This document shows positions 14,973 through 21,932 of a DNA stretch of 27,262 nucleotides, piece by piece. The notes below the pieces were generated by a model. That model made no database searches, was not told the DNA's origin, and saw only the letters and a program-made list of their open reading frames with translations. The translations under genes were made by a program, and so were the position numbers. This stretch comes from DIGJ01 sp036658435 (GTDB lineage Bacteria; Bacillota; Clostridia; Lachnospirales; Lachnospiraceae): NCBI GenBank assembly GCA_036658435.1, contig JAVXEO010000026.1:1-27262 (forward strand), read 5' to 3'. Every line of letters begins with the position of its first letter. Within the stretch, counting starts at the first letter, position 1.

Positions 14973-15456
14973 ATTTTCCTGCAATCTTTCTTTTTATACG
15001 CTTAAAGAATCCAACCTTTTCCGGTCTTTCTTCCAATCCACCCCGTGCGCTTTTCACGCCCATAATATAGATTCCATTCATAACCACTTTCACTTCTTTT
15101 TTTACGGGTATTACTTCAAATACCTTGTCATCACACATTAACGTCATGATCTTGGGTCCGATTTTCGCCTTCACAACCGGAACTTTCGATCTTCTTAAAT
15201 ACTTAGGCGTTTGATCTACTACTACTTGTGGAAATCCTGCTTCCTTTAGCTTCATTCTCTTCTTATCAATCACTAGTATTGATACGTTTTGTGCTCCGGA
15301 TTCCATCTGCTCTTGTGCTGCTTCCTGTTTCTTCTGCAACTTATTTCCATAAATGTATAAAAATACGATTAAGGCAATCAGCACTACTAAAATAACCAAC
15401 AAAGTAATAGTAAGTGCACTTAGCGCTAATACCGGAAAAACCTGCATACTCATCAT
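14971..15456 (-). CDS. Small membrane-anchored protein of unknown function
   Basis: 161-residue protein. One long hydrophobic segment (about residues 7-36, LALSALTITLLVILVVLIAL) is followed by a Gln/Glu-rich KLQKKQEAAQEQ stretch that could be a short coiled coil, then a basic soluble domain with VSILVIDKKRMKLKEAGFP, VPVVKAKIGPKIMTLMCD and KEVKVVMNGIYIMGVKSARG, and a Lys/Arg-rich tail. I do not recognise the family. An upstream TTG (15471) overlaps the Shine-Dalgarno; the ATG at 15456 is chosen because GGAGGT lies 7 bases before it. It is followed by its own terminator. The soluble domain is probably cytosolic given the positive charges after the segment. Confidence 0.8.
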   Translation of the reverse strand: MMSMQVFPVLALSALTITLLVILVVLIALIVFLYIYGNKLQKKQEAAQEQMESGAQNVSILVIDKKRMKLKEAGFPQVVVDQTPKYLRRSKVPVVKAKIGPKIMTLMCDDKVFEVIPVKKEVKVVMNGIYIMGVKSARGGLEERPEKVGFFKRIKRKIAGK

Positions 15457-15529
15457 GGTATGTACCTCCAATTTTTATTCTACGGTATAAAAACCGTACT
15501 TATCTATTTTATCATCATTTTCAAAAAAA

Positions 15530-16252
15530 TCAAATAGATTTTTCTAACATTTCCTTTATAATATTCTGGGTGTAAACACCGATTCGTTTTTTCTCTTCTT
15601 TTTCCATTGTTTTCATATAAATTGGAGTCCCATAACAAACGGTAACTTTTGCCTTTCGAATCCACGGAAAATGATTTTCGAAAATATCATCTGCATGGCT
15701 TATGGACACCGGAACAATGGGGCAACCCGATTTTTCTGCCAGTTTAAAGCTTCCTTCATGAAATGGCAGCATTTCTTTTTCATGATTTCTGGTTCCTTCG
15801 GGCATAATAAAAATAGAATACCCTTCTTTTATCTGCTCAATTCCCTGGAGTATGGTTTTAAGACCTTCTCTTACATTTTCCCGATCTAAAAAAAGGCATT
15901 TCATATAACGCATCCAAGTTCGAAGACAGGGAATTTTTTCAAATTCTTTTTTTGATACAAAGCTTGTTAATGTAGGTACCGTCCTGTAACATACTATAAT
16001 ATCAAAATAGCTTCTATGATTTGATACATATAAAACGGCTTCATCCTTTGGTACATTTTCAATGCCTTCCACCTTTACCTTTGTTCCTGCAAGAAACAAA
16101 ATAATTTTAAAAACTCCTTTTGTAATCGTCTGGCTCACACGAAATTGTTTGTCCGCATCTTTTTTCCCAATAAAATACTGCACCGGATACATGGGCAGAC
16201 TGAATATTGCAAACAGAATCAGAACAAACAGTATTAATATAATTCTTATCAT
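15530..16252 (-). CDS. 1-acyl-glycerol-3-phosphate acyltransferase (PlsC-like)
   Basis: 240-residue membrane acyltransferase that would put the second acyl chain on lysophosphatidic acid in phospholipid synthesis. It has an N-terminal membrane segment (residues 2-25), then the family motifs in order: I, NHRSYFD (catalytic HX4D); II, CLFLDRENVREG; III, IMPEGTRN; IV, CPIVPVSI. AAAGG precedes the ATG at 16252. Length fits the family. Paralogues with other acyl acceptors exist, so I give no firm gene symbol. It is separated by about 70 bases from the downstream small membrane protein and may be cotranscribed with it. Confidence 0.92.
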   Translation of the reverse strand: MIRIILILFVLILFAIFSLPMYPVQYFIGKKDADKQFRVSQTITKGVFKIILFLAGTKVKVEGIENVPKDEAVLYVSNHRSYFDIIVCYRTVPTLTSFVSKKEFEKIPCLRTWMRYMKCLFLDRENVREGLKTILQGIEQIKEGYSIFIMPEGTRNHEKEMLPFHEGSFKLAEKSGCPIVPVSISHADDIFENHFPWIRKAKVTVCYGTPIYMKTMEKEEKKRIGVYTQNIIKEMLEKSI

Positions 16253-16337
16253 TTTTTAGCCTTTCTGTTTTCATATTATAAATAGCATGGCTTATAGTTA
16301 TACCAATTCCTACTAGTATACCAAACTTTCCATGTTC

Positions 16338-16366
16338 TTGCAATTACATTAGCTCCCGTGTATAAT
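16338..16366 (+). promoter_or_regulatory. Promoter of ispE
   Basis: TTGCAA (16338-16343), 17-base spacer, TATAAT (16361-16366), start near 16373, giving about 100 bases of leader before the ATG at 16475. It lies in the divergent gap with the acyltransferase gene. Confidence 0.7.
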
Positions 16367-16474
16367 ATATATTCACCACAGTATCAATGGTATGGTTATT
16401 TTGTTCCTATGAAGTTCGTTTCGCCATGCAGAAAAATACTATTTTGCCTTCATGAAAGGAGAGTTTTAATATCT

Positions 16475-17335
16475 ATGAAAGCATTGCATTTAAGGGCTTA
16501 TGCCAAAATCAATTTAGGTTTGGATGTTCTAAGAAAGAGAGAAGATAATTACCACGAAGTACGTATGATTATGCAAACCATTGATTTATATGATAAATTA
16601 TCCATGAAAATACTGAATACCAATGAAATTAAACTTACCACCAATCTTTCCTTTCTTCCAACAAATGAAAATAATCTTGTTTATAAAGGGGTTAAATTAT
16701 TAAAAGAGGAATTTCATATCGAAAAAGGAGTTCAGATTCATTTAGAAAAGCACATTCCGGTTTCTGCGGGAATGGCAGGTGGCAGTAGTGATTGTGCCGC
16801 TGCTTTAAAAGGAATGAATACCTTATTTAAGTTAGGATTGTCCACGGAAGAATTAAGGAGCCGGGGTGTCAAATTAGGCGCTGATGTTCCTTATTGTATT
16901 CTTGGAGGAACCGCTCTGTCTCAAGGAATTGGTGAGATTCTAACCCCTGTGTCCCCTATGCCCAAGTGCCATTTTTTAATTGTAAAACCAAATTTACATG
17001 TGTCTACAAAGTTTGTATATGAGCATTTAGACCTTCCAAATCTCAAGGAACACCCTGACATTGATGGTATCATAGCGGCTATTGAAGATAAAAATATTTT
17101 TGGCATTGCCTCTCGTCTTAAAAATGTTTTAGAATCCGTTACAATAAAAGAGCATCCTGAAATCGGGGAGCTTAAGGATCTAATGATGGAGCATGGTGCT
17201 CTTGGTTCTCTAATGAGCGGAAGCGGTCCTACTGTATTTGGAATTTTTAATAATCTCCCTTTATTAGAAAAGGCCTGTCTTGCCTGTAAAAAGCAAGATA
17301 AAAACAATCGAGTGTATCTTGTAAAAATAAAATAA
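16475..17335 (+). CDS. ispE: 4-diphosphocytidyl-2-C-methyl-D-erythritol kinase
   Basis: GHMP-family kinase of the MEP (non-mevalonate) isoprenoid pathway; phosphorylates CDP-methylerythritol with ATP. The 286-residue protein starts MKALHLRAYAKINLGLDV, with AYAKINL typical of IspE, then RKREDNYHEVRMIMQ, the glycine-rich ATP loop PVSAGMAGGSSDCAAAL, and the C-terminal GHMP motif SGSGPTVFGIF. The frame is open from 16358, but the ATG at 16475 carries AAAGGAGAG and matches the family start. In Bacillus the order veg-sspF-ispE is collinear; here ispE faces veg and sipL, which suggests a local inversion. A palindromic repeat begins two bases after the stop codon. Confidence 0.96.
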   Translation: MKALHLRAYAKINLGLDVLRKREDNYHEVRMIMQTIDLYDKLSMKILNTNEIKLTTNLSFLPTNENNLVYKGVKLLKEEFHIEKGVQIHLEKHIPVSAGMAGGSSDCAAALKGMNTLFKLGLSTEELRSRGVKLGADVPYCILGGTALSQGIGEILTPVSPMPKCHFLIVKPNLHVSTKFVYEHLDLPNLKEHPDIDGIIAAIEDKNIFGIASRLKNVLESVTIKEHPEIGELKDLMMEHGALGSLMSGSGPTVFGIFNNLPLLEKACLACKKQDKNNRVYLVKIK

Positions 17336-17336
17336 A

Positions 17337-17376
17337 CGTTTTTATGTAATAGGAGTACTTTCCTATTACATAAAAA
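17337..17376. repeat. Palindromic intergenic repeat, copy 3
   Basis: The best palindrome of the family: TTTTTATGTAATAGGA (17339-17354) pairs completely with TCCTATTACATAAAAA (17361-17376) around GTACTT. It lacks the GC-rich left part of copies 1 and 2 and starts just after the ispE stop, in the convergent gap with the sipL-like gene. Confidence 0.88.
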
Positions 17377-17408
17377 ATCATGGCCACGGTCATCATTGCC
17401 ATCATGAT
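17372..17408 (-). terminator. Possible terminator of the sipL-like gene
   Basis: Minus strand: ATCATG (17408-17403) and CATGAT (17382-17377) can pair, followed by TTTTT, with a bulge and a long loop. It is weak and overlaps the right edge of repeat copy 3. Confidence 0.35.
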
Positions 17409-17452
17409 AACTGCAGCCACGAGTGAGGCACTTCTTTTATGGTATCAGTGTG

Positions 17453-19006
17453 TCAGCACTTGCTAATCAATAGTTTCTGTCCTTCTGTAAGCAGATCTCC
17501 TTCTAAGCCATTTAAATCTTTAATGGCCTTTCTTGTTGTATAAAATTTCTTTGCAATATTCCAAAGGGAGTCTCCGGACCTTACAAAATAGCCAACCATG
17601 CTTGGAAGCTTTTGCCTCAATGGATCTAAGGATTCCCCCTCCTCCACAGAAAGGATGACTTCCTGAATATTTTCATCAAATACCATAGCTTCTAAACATA
17701 TGGTTGCCTTTACTTCGATTTCATTTTCATCCATTAGTGTCATACCAATTTGATCAAGACAAGGTCTTATTTCATAGATGGAATTTTTCTTCATATCCTT
17801 TACTTCAATAATCTGGTTAAAGGGAATATCTCCCCGTAGAGCTCCAACCGGTTTTTCATCTTCCTCTGTTATATATAGAATTTGTACGCTGATAATGCCT
17901 TCTACCTGAATTCCATTTTCAACCACCCCAGCATCGTCTATTTTAACAGCTCCGCTTCCGTTACAAATTTGAAGAATTGTTTTTTGCCCCTCCTCTAGCT
18001 TTAACGTATCAACCACCCTTAATTTACTGTTATTTTTCATGAGAAGTGTCTTATATGGCACTTGTTTTCTTACAATATTTACTTGATTTTTTATAGAATA
18101 CAGGTCTTTCAAAAGTTCCATTTCTTTTTCTTCGTATGCTTTTATGGAGAGACTCAGTACCGCCTCTAAATCCAAGACTCTTTCTTCGCCATCCTCATCC
18201 GGTTTTACAGCAACATCCCGTCCTGTTATCTCCACAAAAATATCTGAAATCATTTCTTCTCTACTTCCGCTGCAGTCAATGGTTCCACTAATGGGAAGTT
18301 CTGTTTCATAGTATTCCATTCCTCTATTTTCATTTTCTCCCATATATAAAACAAAAATGCGTAAAAGTGCCCGCAGGCTGACACGTTCTTCCTGTAATCT
18401 TGTTTCTACTTCCAGCAAATCTATTCCCGAGTACAGAATTTCACGAATGTTATCTTTTCCCATTGGGAGCGTTATTTCATCCTTAATGCGATAGGTATCT
18501 TTTTTGGAAAGGACAGGTTGGGTCATATAAATTTTTTCCGTCTGGTATTCTACACTCTCCCCCTCCTCTACCCCGGTGATTACCTTTTGCTCCTCTCCTG
18601 TTTCTGCAGAAAAATCGAAACTTATAATGGCCCTTACATTTACCTTTCGTGTATTAATAAGGGATACACTCATATCTTCCAACTCCCATTTTGGTAAAAT
18701 ACTTTCTTCTCCCGTAATTCCCTCCATATTTACGCTTTCTTCAAAAGGAATCTGTCCGTTCATATTGTGTACCGGTCTTTTACTTTCCTGACTTATGTAT
18801 AACAAATTAAAGTCCAAAACTCCCTTTATCAAAAAGCGGTCCGTCATAGGCGTAATCTCTTGTATTAAAATGGTTCCTTGTTCTTTTACAATTTTATCAA
18901 TATCTGGCTTCATATCCGGTACATTGAAATCATCATCTAGTGTAATTTGAAGATTACTTTTATTTTTTTCTTCACTTTGATTCATTTTTTGTACAATTAA
19001 TTCCAT
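17453..19006 (-). CDS. sipL: SipL-like spore morphogenesis protein (DUF3794/SPOCS repeats plus LysM)
   Basis: 517-residue protein made of repeated DUF3794 (SPOCS) modules, the first beginning LQITLDDDFNVPDMKPDIDKI, with later modules around SIYEIRPCLDQIGMTLMDEN. It ends in a LysM domain (about residues 470-515: YFVRSGDSLWNIAKKFY, then TTRKAIKDLNGL). This is the architecture of Clostridioides difficile SipL, which binds SpoIVA through its LysM domain and is needed for coat attachment around the forespore. The name rests on architecture, neighbouring veg and ispE, and the sigma-E-like promoter upstream. AAGGAGGGG lies 4 bases before the ATG. There is no signal peptide, as expected for a mother-cell cytosolic protein. 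Confidence 0.85.
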   Translation of the reverse strand: MELIVQKMNQSEEKNKSNLQITLDDDFNVPDMKPDIDKIVKEQGTILIQEITPMTDRFLIKGVLDFNLLYISQESKRPVHNMNGQIPFEESVNMEGITGEESILPKWELEDMSVSLINTRKVNVRAIISFDFSAETGEEQKVITGVEEGESVEYQTEKIYMTQPVLSKKDTYRIKDEITLPMGKDNIREILYSGIDLLEVETRLQEERVSLRALLRIFVLYMGENENRGMEYYETELPISGTIDCSGSREEMISDIFVEITGRDVAVKPDEDGEERVLDLEAVLSLSIKAYEEKEMELLKDLYSIKNQVNIVRKQVPYKTLLMKNNSKLRVVDTLKLEEGQKTILQICNGSGAVKIDDAGVVENGIQVEGIISVQILYITEEDEKPVGALRGDIPFNQIIEVKDMKKNSIYEIRPCLDQIGMTLMDENEIEVKATICLEAMVFDENIQEVILSVEEGESLDPLRQKLPSMVGYFVRSGDSLWNIAKKFYTTRKAIKDLNGLEGDLLTEGQKLLISKC

Positions 19007-19031
19007 TTTACCCCTCCTTGTCTTATACCTT

Positions 19032-19060
19032 ACTATATGTGAAAGGGTATCAAAGTATTC
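19032..19060 (-). promoter_or_regulatory. Candidate sigma-E promoter of the sipL-like gene
   Basis: Minus strand: GAATACT (19060-19054), 14-base spacer, CATATAGT (19039-19032). This matches the mother-cell sigma-E consensus (KMATATT, 14-15 bases, CATACAHT) at most positions. The start would fall near 19025, just ahead of the Shine-Dalgarno sequence. The C. difficile sipL gene is known to be in the sigma-E regulon. Confidence 0.6.
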
Positions 19061-19090
19061 AAAAAAAACCGCTACCTTTTAAAGTAGCGG
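19061..19090 (-). terminator. Terminator of veg
   Basis: Minus strand: CCGCTAC and GTAGCGG form a 7-bp stem with an 8-base loop, followed by TTTTTTTT. It isolates veg from the sipL-like gene. Confidence 0.88.
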
Positions 19091-19104
19091 CTTACCTATT
19101 TGAT

Positions 19105-19344
19105 CTACATCAACATCATTTGTACATCATTTGTTAATACATCCGTATAGCTAAAGGATACGGTCTGCAGTGTGTCTTCTATCTCATTCTTGACCTCAAT
19201 CAGAAAAATGCTTGGATAAGTCTCCGTAATAACACCCTCTGTTACATCAACTTTGTGTCTTCCTTTATTGGATCGAATTCGTACCTTACTGCCTATATGG
19301 TGGCTAACTGCTTTTCTTACGCGGATTACATCTGACTGTTTCAT
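19105..19344 (-). CDS. veg: Veg protein
   Basis: 79-residue basic protein of the Veg family (DUF1021). Its core KVRIRSNKGRHKVDVTEGVI and PSIFLIEV are typical. In Bacillus, Veg is abundant and linked to biofilm matrix gene expression; the biochemical role is unclear. The frame is open to 19452, but the ATG at 19344 has GGAGG 7 bases upstream and matches family length. A consensus sigma-A promoter (19403-19431) and a clear terminator (19061-19090) make it a short, probably highly expressed unit. The veg, sipL, ispE neighbourhood is common in Clostridia. Confidence 0.93.
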   Translation of the reverse strand: MKQSDVIRVRKAVSHHIGSKVRIRSNKGRHKVDVTEGVITETYPSIFLIEVKNEIEDTLQTVSFSYTDVLTNDVQMMLM

Positions 19345-19402
19345 TTCATTTCCTCCATTCAGTAAAAATGGCTGTCCCACATTTCTTTTCAGCACTGGGC
19401 TT

Positions 19403-19431
19403 ACTATACCACAGATACAAGATATTGTCAA
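19403..19431 (-). promoter_or_regulatory. Strong promoter of veg
   Basis: Minus strand: TTGACA (19431-19426), 17-base spacer, TATAGT (19408-19403). Near-consensus sigma-A promoter; the start would be near 19396, about 50 bases before the ATG. Confidence 0.85.
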
Positions 19432-19552
19432 AGTTGGTGGTATTGAACACAATACCTTGTATGTGGATATTATGTATGGATTTTAATGAAATACTTGTAT
19501 TTTTTTATTACTATTTTCGGTTGTTCTAGTCCCTTATTCCCAAGAGAGTCCC

Positions 19553-19596
19553 GACAGTTTGCACAATTTTATGCGTTATTTATTGTGCAAACTGTC
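19553..19596. repeat. 14-bp inverted repeat after the PrcB-domain gene
   Basis: GACAGTTTGCACAA (19553-19566) is perfectly complementary to TTGTGCAAACTGTC (19583-19596), with a 16-base A+T-rich loop. It begins 12 bases beyond the stop of the PrcB-domain gene. On the minus strand no T tract follows, so it is not a classical terminator; an mRNA-end hairpin or a short mobile-element remnant are alternatives. Confidence 0.65.
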
Positions 19597-19608
19597 TTTA
19601 ATGAATTT

Positions 19609-20052
19609 TTATTCAGAAAATTCATTTATGATTCCATCGTATTCTACTGGTACATCCAGGTATTCTGTTTTTATAACAAGATAGGGATAGGTGGGCTGCC
19701 TTTCTACTTTTTCATCTTTTTCGGGTCCCATAAGATTTGTGGATATCATAATGCTATCTTTTTTTGCATAAAGTTCTTCCACAACAATACTGTAACCGCC
19801 CCGGCTTTGTTTTCCGTATCCAATGGCAATGTATAAATCCCCATCTGCAGCATAGGAAAGTTCAAAGGTCTGCTCTTTCTTCTCATTAATTATCGTCCGT
19901 AACTCTTCCGGTATATCTTCCTCCGGAACTACCGTATATTCCAGGTCCCTTACTTTCTCTTCTGAAAGTTCCCCAAAGTGGCATCCCTGTAAAAAGAAAA
20001 CAGCCATTGCTAACAAAGTTATAGATTTGATTCGTTTTATCATCTTACTCAT
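19609..20052 (-). CDS. Lipoprotein with PrcB-like C-terminal domain
   Basis: 147-residue predicted lipoprotein: basic N-terminus, hydrophobic segment, lipobox FLQGC (Cys24). The C-terminal half, IAIGYGKQSRGGYSIVVEEL with a following TYPYLVIKTE, matches the PrcB_C pattern, in which a GGY-type strand and a TxPY strand recur. Proteins with this domain include PrcB, which stabilises a protease in Treponema; the role in Firmicutes is not known. No strong Shine-Dalgarno is seen before the ATG at 20052, and the ATG three codons later (20043) is an alternative start. The gene stands alone, about 130 bases after the phosphohexomutase gene. Confidence 0.75.
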   Translation of the reverse strand: MSKMIKRIKSITLLAMAVFFLQGCHFGELSEEKVRDLEYTVVPEEDIPEELRTIINEKKEQTFELSYAADGDLYIAIGYGKQSRGGYSIVVEELYAKKDSIMISTNLMGPEKDEKVERQPTYPYLVIKTEYLDVPVEYDGIINEFSE

Positions 20053-20179
20053 ATACTCTTTTTTATCATTCTATGCCATCGCCTGACACAAAAAGAACTG
20101 TTATACCGTATTTATGTTTTCTCTTCTAATCCATAATATCATAGATTTTCACTCACTTTGTGCTCTTTTGATTTTAGTA

Positions 20180-21916
20180 TCACAACATAGAATCTGCAAG
20201 TTTTCCAATTTCTTCTGCCAATTCTTCGGATTTCTTATTGGCATCTTCCAGAGAAGAACCCACAACACCAAAGTAAAATTTAATCTTTGGTTCCGTACCG
20301 GAAGGTCTTACACAAACCCATGCATTGTCTGACAAATCATAATAAAGAACATTGGAACTTGGAAGTCCTGTTGGCATAACTTCTCCGGTTTCTATCTTAC
20401 GAATTGTATCTTCTTTGTAGTCTCTTGCGGATATTACCTTATATTCTCCGATTTTCTTTGGCGTATTTTTACGCAAGGTACTCATAATTTCCTGTATCTT
20501 TGCAAGCCCTTCCATTCCACTTAAACCAATGGATTTAATTCCTTCTTTGTAGTATCCATATTTTTCATATAAAGAAATCATGGCATCCCAAAGAGTCATT
20601 CCCTTACTCTTATAGTACGCTGCAGCTTCGCAAAGTGCCATGGTTGCTACGATTGCATCCTTGTCTCTTGCATAGGTTCCTATTAAACAGCCATAGCTTT
20701 CTTCAAATCCAAAAAGGTATTCTCCTTTTCCTGATTTCTCAAATCCCAAGATTTGTTGTCCAATAAACTTAAATCCTGTTAGAACCTCAATAAAGCGTAC
20801 ACCATAAAATTTTCCGATGGCTGCTGCCATATTGGATGTTACAATTGTAGTAATTAATGCACCCTCTTTAGGAAGGCTCCCTTCTTTTTCCTTTTTTTGT
20901 CCAATCTCATAGTCTGCAAGAAGAGCACCTGACATATTTCCCGTTAAGGTAATATAGTTTCCGGTTTTACTGTCCTTTACATAAACTCCAAGACGGTCCG
21001 CATCGGGATCCGTAGCAAGCACCAGATCGGCATCTTTTTCCTTTGCCAGTTTAAGCGCCAGGGCAAATGCCTCCGGAGCTTCCGGATTTGGATAACTTAC
21101 CGTTGGAAATTCTCCATCCGGCAGTTCCTGTTCCGGCACTACATATACATTTTCAAATCCCAGTTCCTTTAAAATTCTTCTAGCCGGAAGATTGCCGGTT
21201 CCGTGAAGAGGTGTATAGACGATCTTTATTTCTTTTCCATACTCTTTGATGGCATCCCAGTGAATAACCTGCTTTTTCAGCTCTTCTATATATTTGTCAT
21301 CGATTGCTTTTCCAATTGTTTCATAAAGTCCTGCCTTTTTTGCCTGCGTAAGCGTCATTGTTTTTACCGTATTATAGTCCACCACAGCTTGTACCTCACT
21401 CATAATTCCACTATCGTGTGGTGGTGTAATCTGAGCCCCATCTTCCCAGTATACCTTATATCCATTGTATTCCGGTGGATTGTGGCTTGCCGTAATATTA
21501 ATTCCAGCAATGCACCCCAAGGTTCTAACTGCAAAAGACAATTCCGGCGTAGGTCTTAAGGTCTCAAATACAAAGGCTTTGATTCCATTTGCTGCTAAAC
21601 AAAGGGCTGCTTCTTCTGCAAATTCCGGTGACATTCTCCGGGAATCATAGGCAATGGCAACCCCTTTTTCTGTAAATCCTTTTTTACAGATATAGTTTGC
21701 CAATCCCTGGGTTGCTTTACGAACCGTATATACATTCATACGATTGGTTCCGGCCCCAATAATTCCTCTAAGCCCTGCCGTTCCAAATTCAAGTTCTGTA
21801 TAAAACCGTTCTTTTATTTCGTTTTCATCCTCTGCAATCCCTTTTAATTCTTCTTTTGTTTCCTTGTCAAAATATGGCATATCCAGCCACATTTTATAAT
21901 TCTCTTTGTAATCCAT
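20180..21916 (-). CDS. Phosphoglucomutase/phosphomannomutase family protein
   Basis: 578-residue alpha-D-phosphohexomutase of the long PgcA-like type, interconverting hexose 1- and 6-phosphates for nucleotide-sugar and wall polymer synthesis. The family landmarks are FGTAGLRGIIGAGTNRMN, the phosphoserine loop ITASHNPPEYNGYK (Ser144), the Mg loop TDPDADRLGV, the sugar-binding loop FGFEESYGCL and the phosphate-binding loop RPSGTEPKIKFY. AGGAGG lies 8 bases before the ATG. It starts 16 bases after the PEGA lipoprotein gene, so the two are probably cotranscribed. Substrate preference between glucose and mannose phosphates cannot be told by eye. Confidence 0.95.
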   Translation of the reverse strand: MDYKENYKMWLDMPYFDKETKEELKGIAEDENEIKERFYTELEFGTAGLRGIIGAGTNRMNVYTVRKATQGLANYICKKGFTEKGVAIAYDSRRMSPEFAEEAALCLAANGIKAFVFETLRPTPELSFAVRTLGCIAGINITASHNPPEYNGYKVYWEDGAQITPPHDSGIMSEVQAVVDYNTVKTMTLTQAKKAGLYETIGKAIDDKYIEELKKQVIHWDAIKEYGKEIKIVYTPLHGTGNLPARRILKELGFENVYVVPEQELPDGEFPTVSYPNPEAPEAFALALKLAKEKDADLVLATDPDADRLGVYVKDSKTGNYITLTGNMSGALLADYEIGQKKEKEGSLPKEGALITTIVTSNMAAAIGKFYGVRFIEVLTGFKFIGQQILGFEKSGKGEYLFGFEESYGCLIGTYARDKDAIVATMALCEAAAYYKSKGMTLWDAMISLYEKYGYYKEGIKSIGLSGMEGLAKIQEIMSTLRKNTPKKIGEYKVISARDYKEDTIRKIETGEVMPTGLPSSNVLYYDLSDNAWVCVRPSGTEPKIKFYFGVVGSSLEDANKKSEELAEEIGKLADSML

Positions 21917-21932
21917 AATTTTCCTCCTATTA

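Noticed and set aside
17339..17376. Repeat copy 3 as a classical intrinsic terminator of ispE.
   Set aside because: On both strands the T run is on the 5' side and the A run on the 3' side of the stem, the reverse of an intrinsic terminator.
17380..17466. Plus-strand 28-codon ORF starting MATVIIAIMITAATS and ending CVSTC, resembling a small secreted peptide.
   Set aside because: No Shine-Dalgarno sequence, it overlaps the 3' end of the sipL-like gene and its possible terminator, and hydrophobicity on both strands is explained by base composition.
20180..20332. Plus-strand open frames inside the phosphohexomutase, cca and proS genes.
   Set aside because: Shadows with Phe/Ser/Ile-rich low-complexity content caused by the antisense of Lys/Glu-rich coding sequence.
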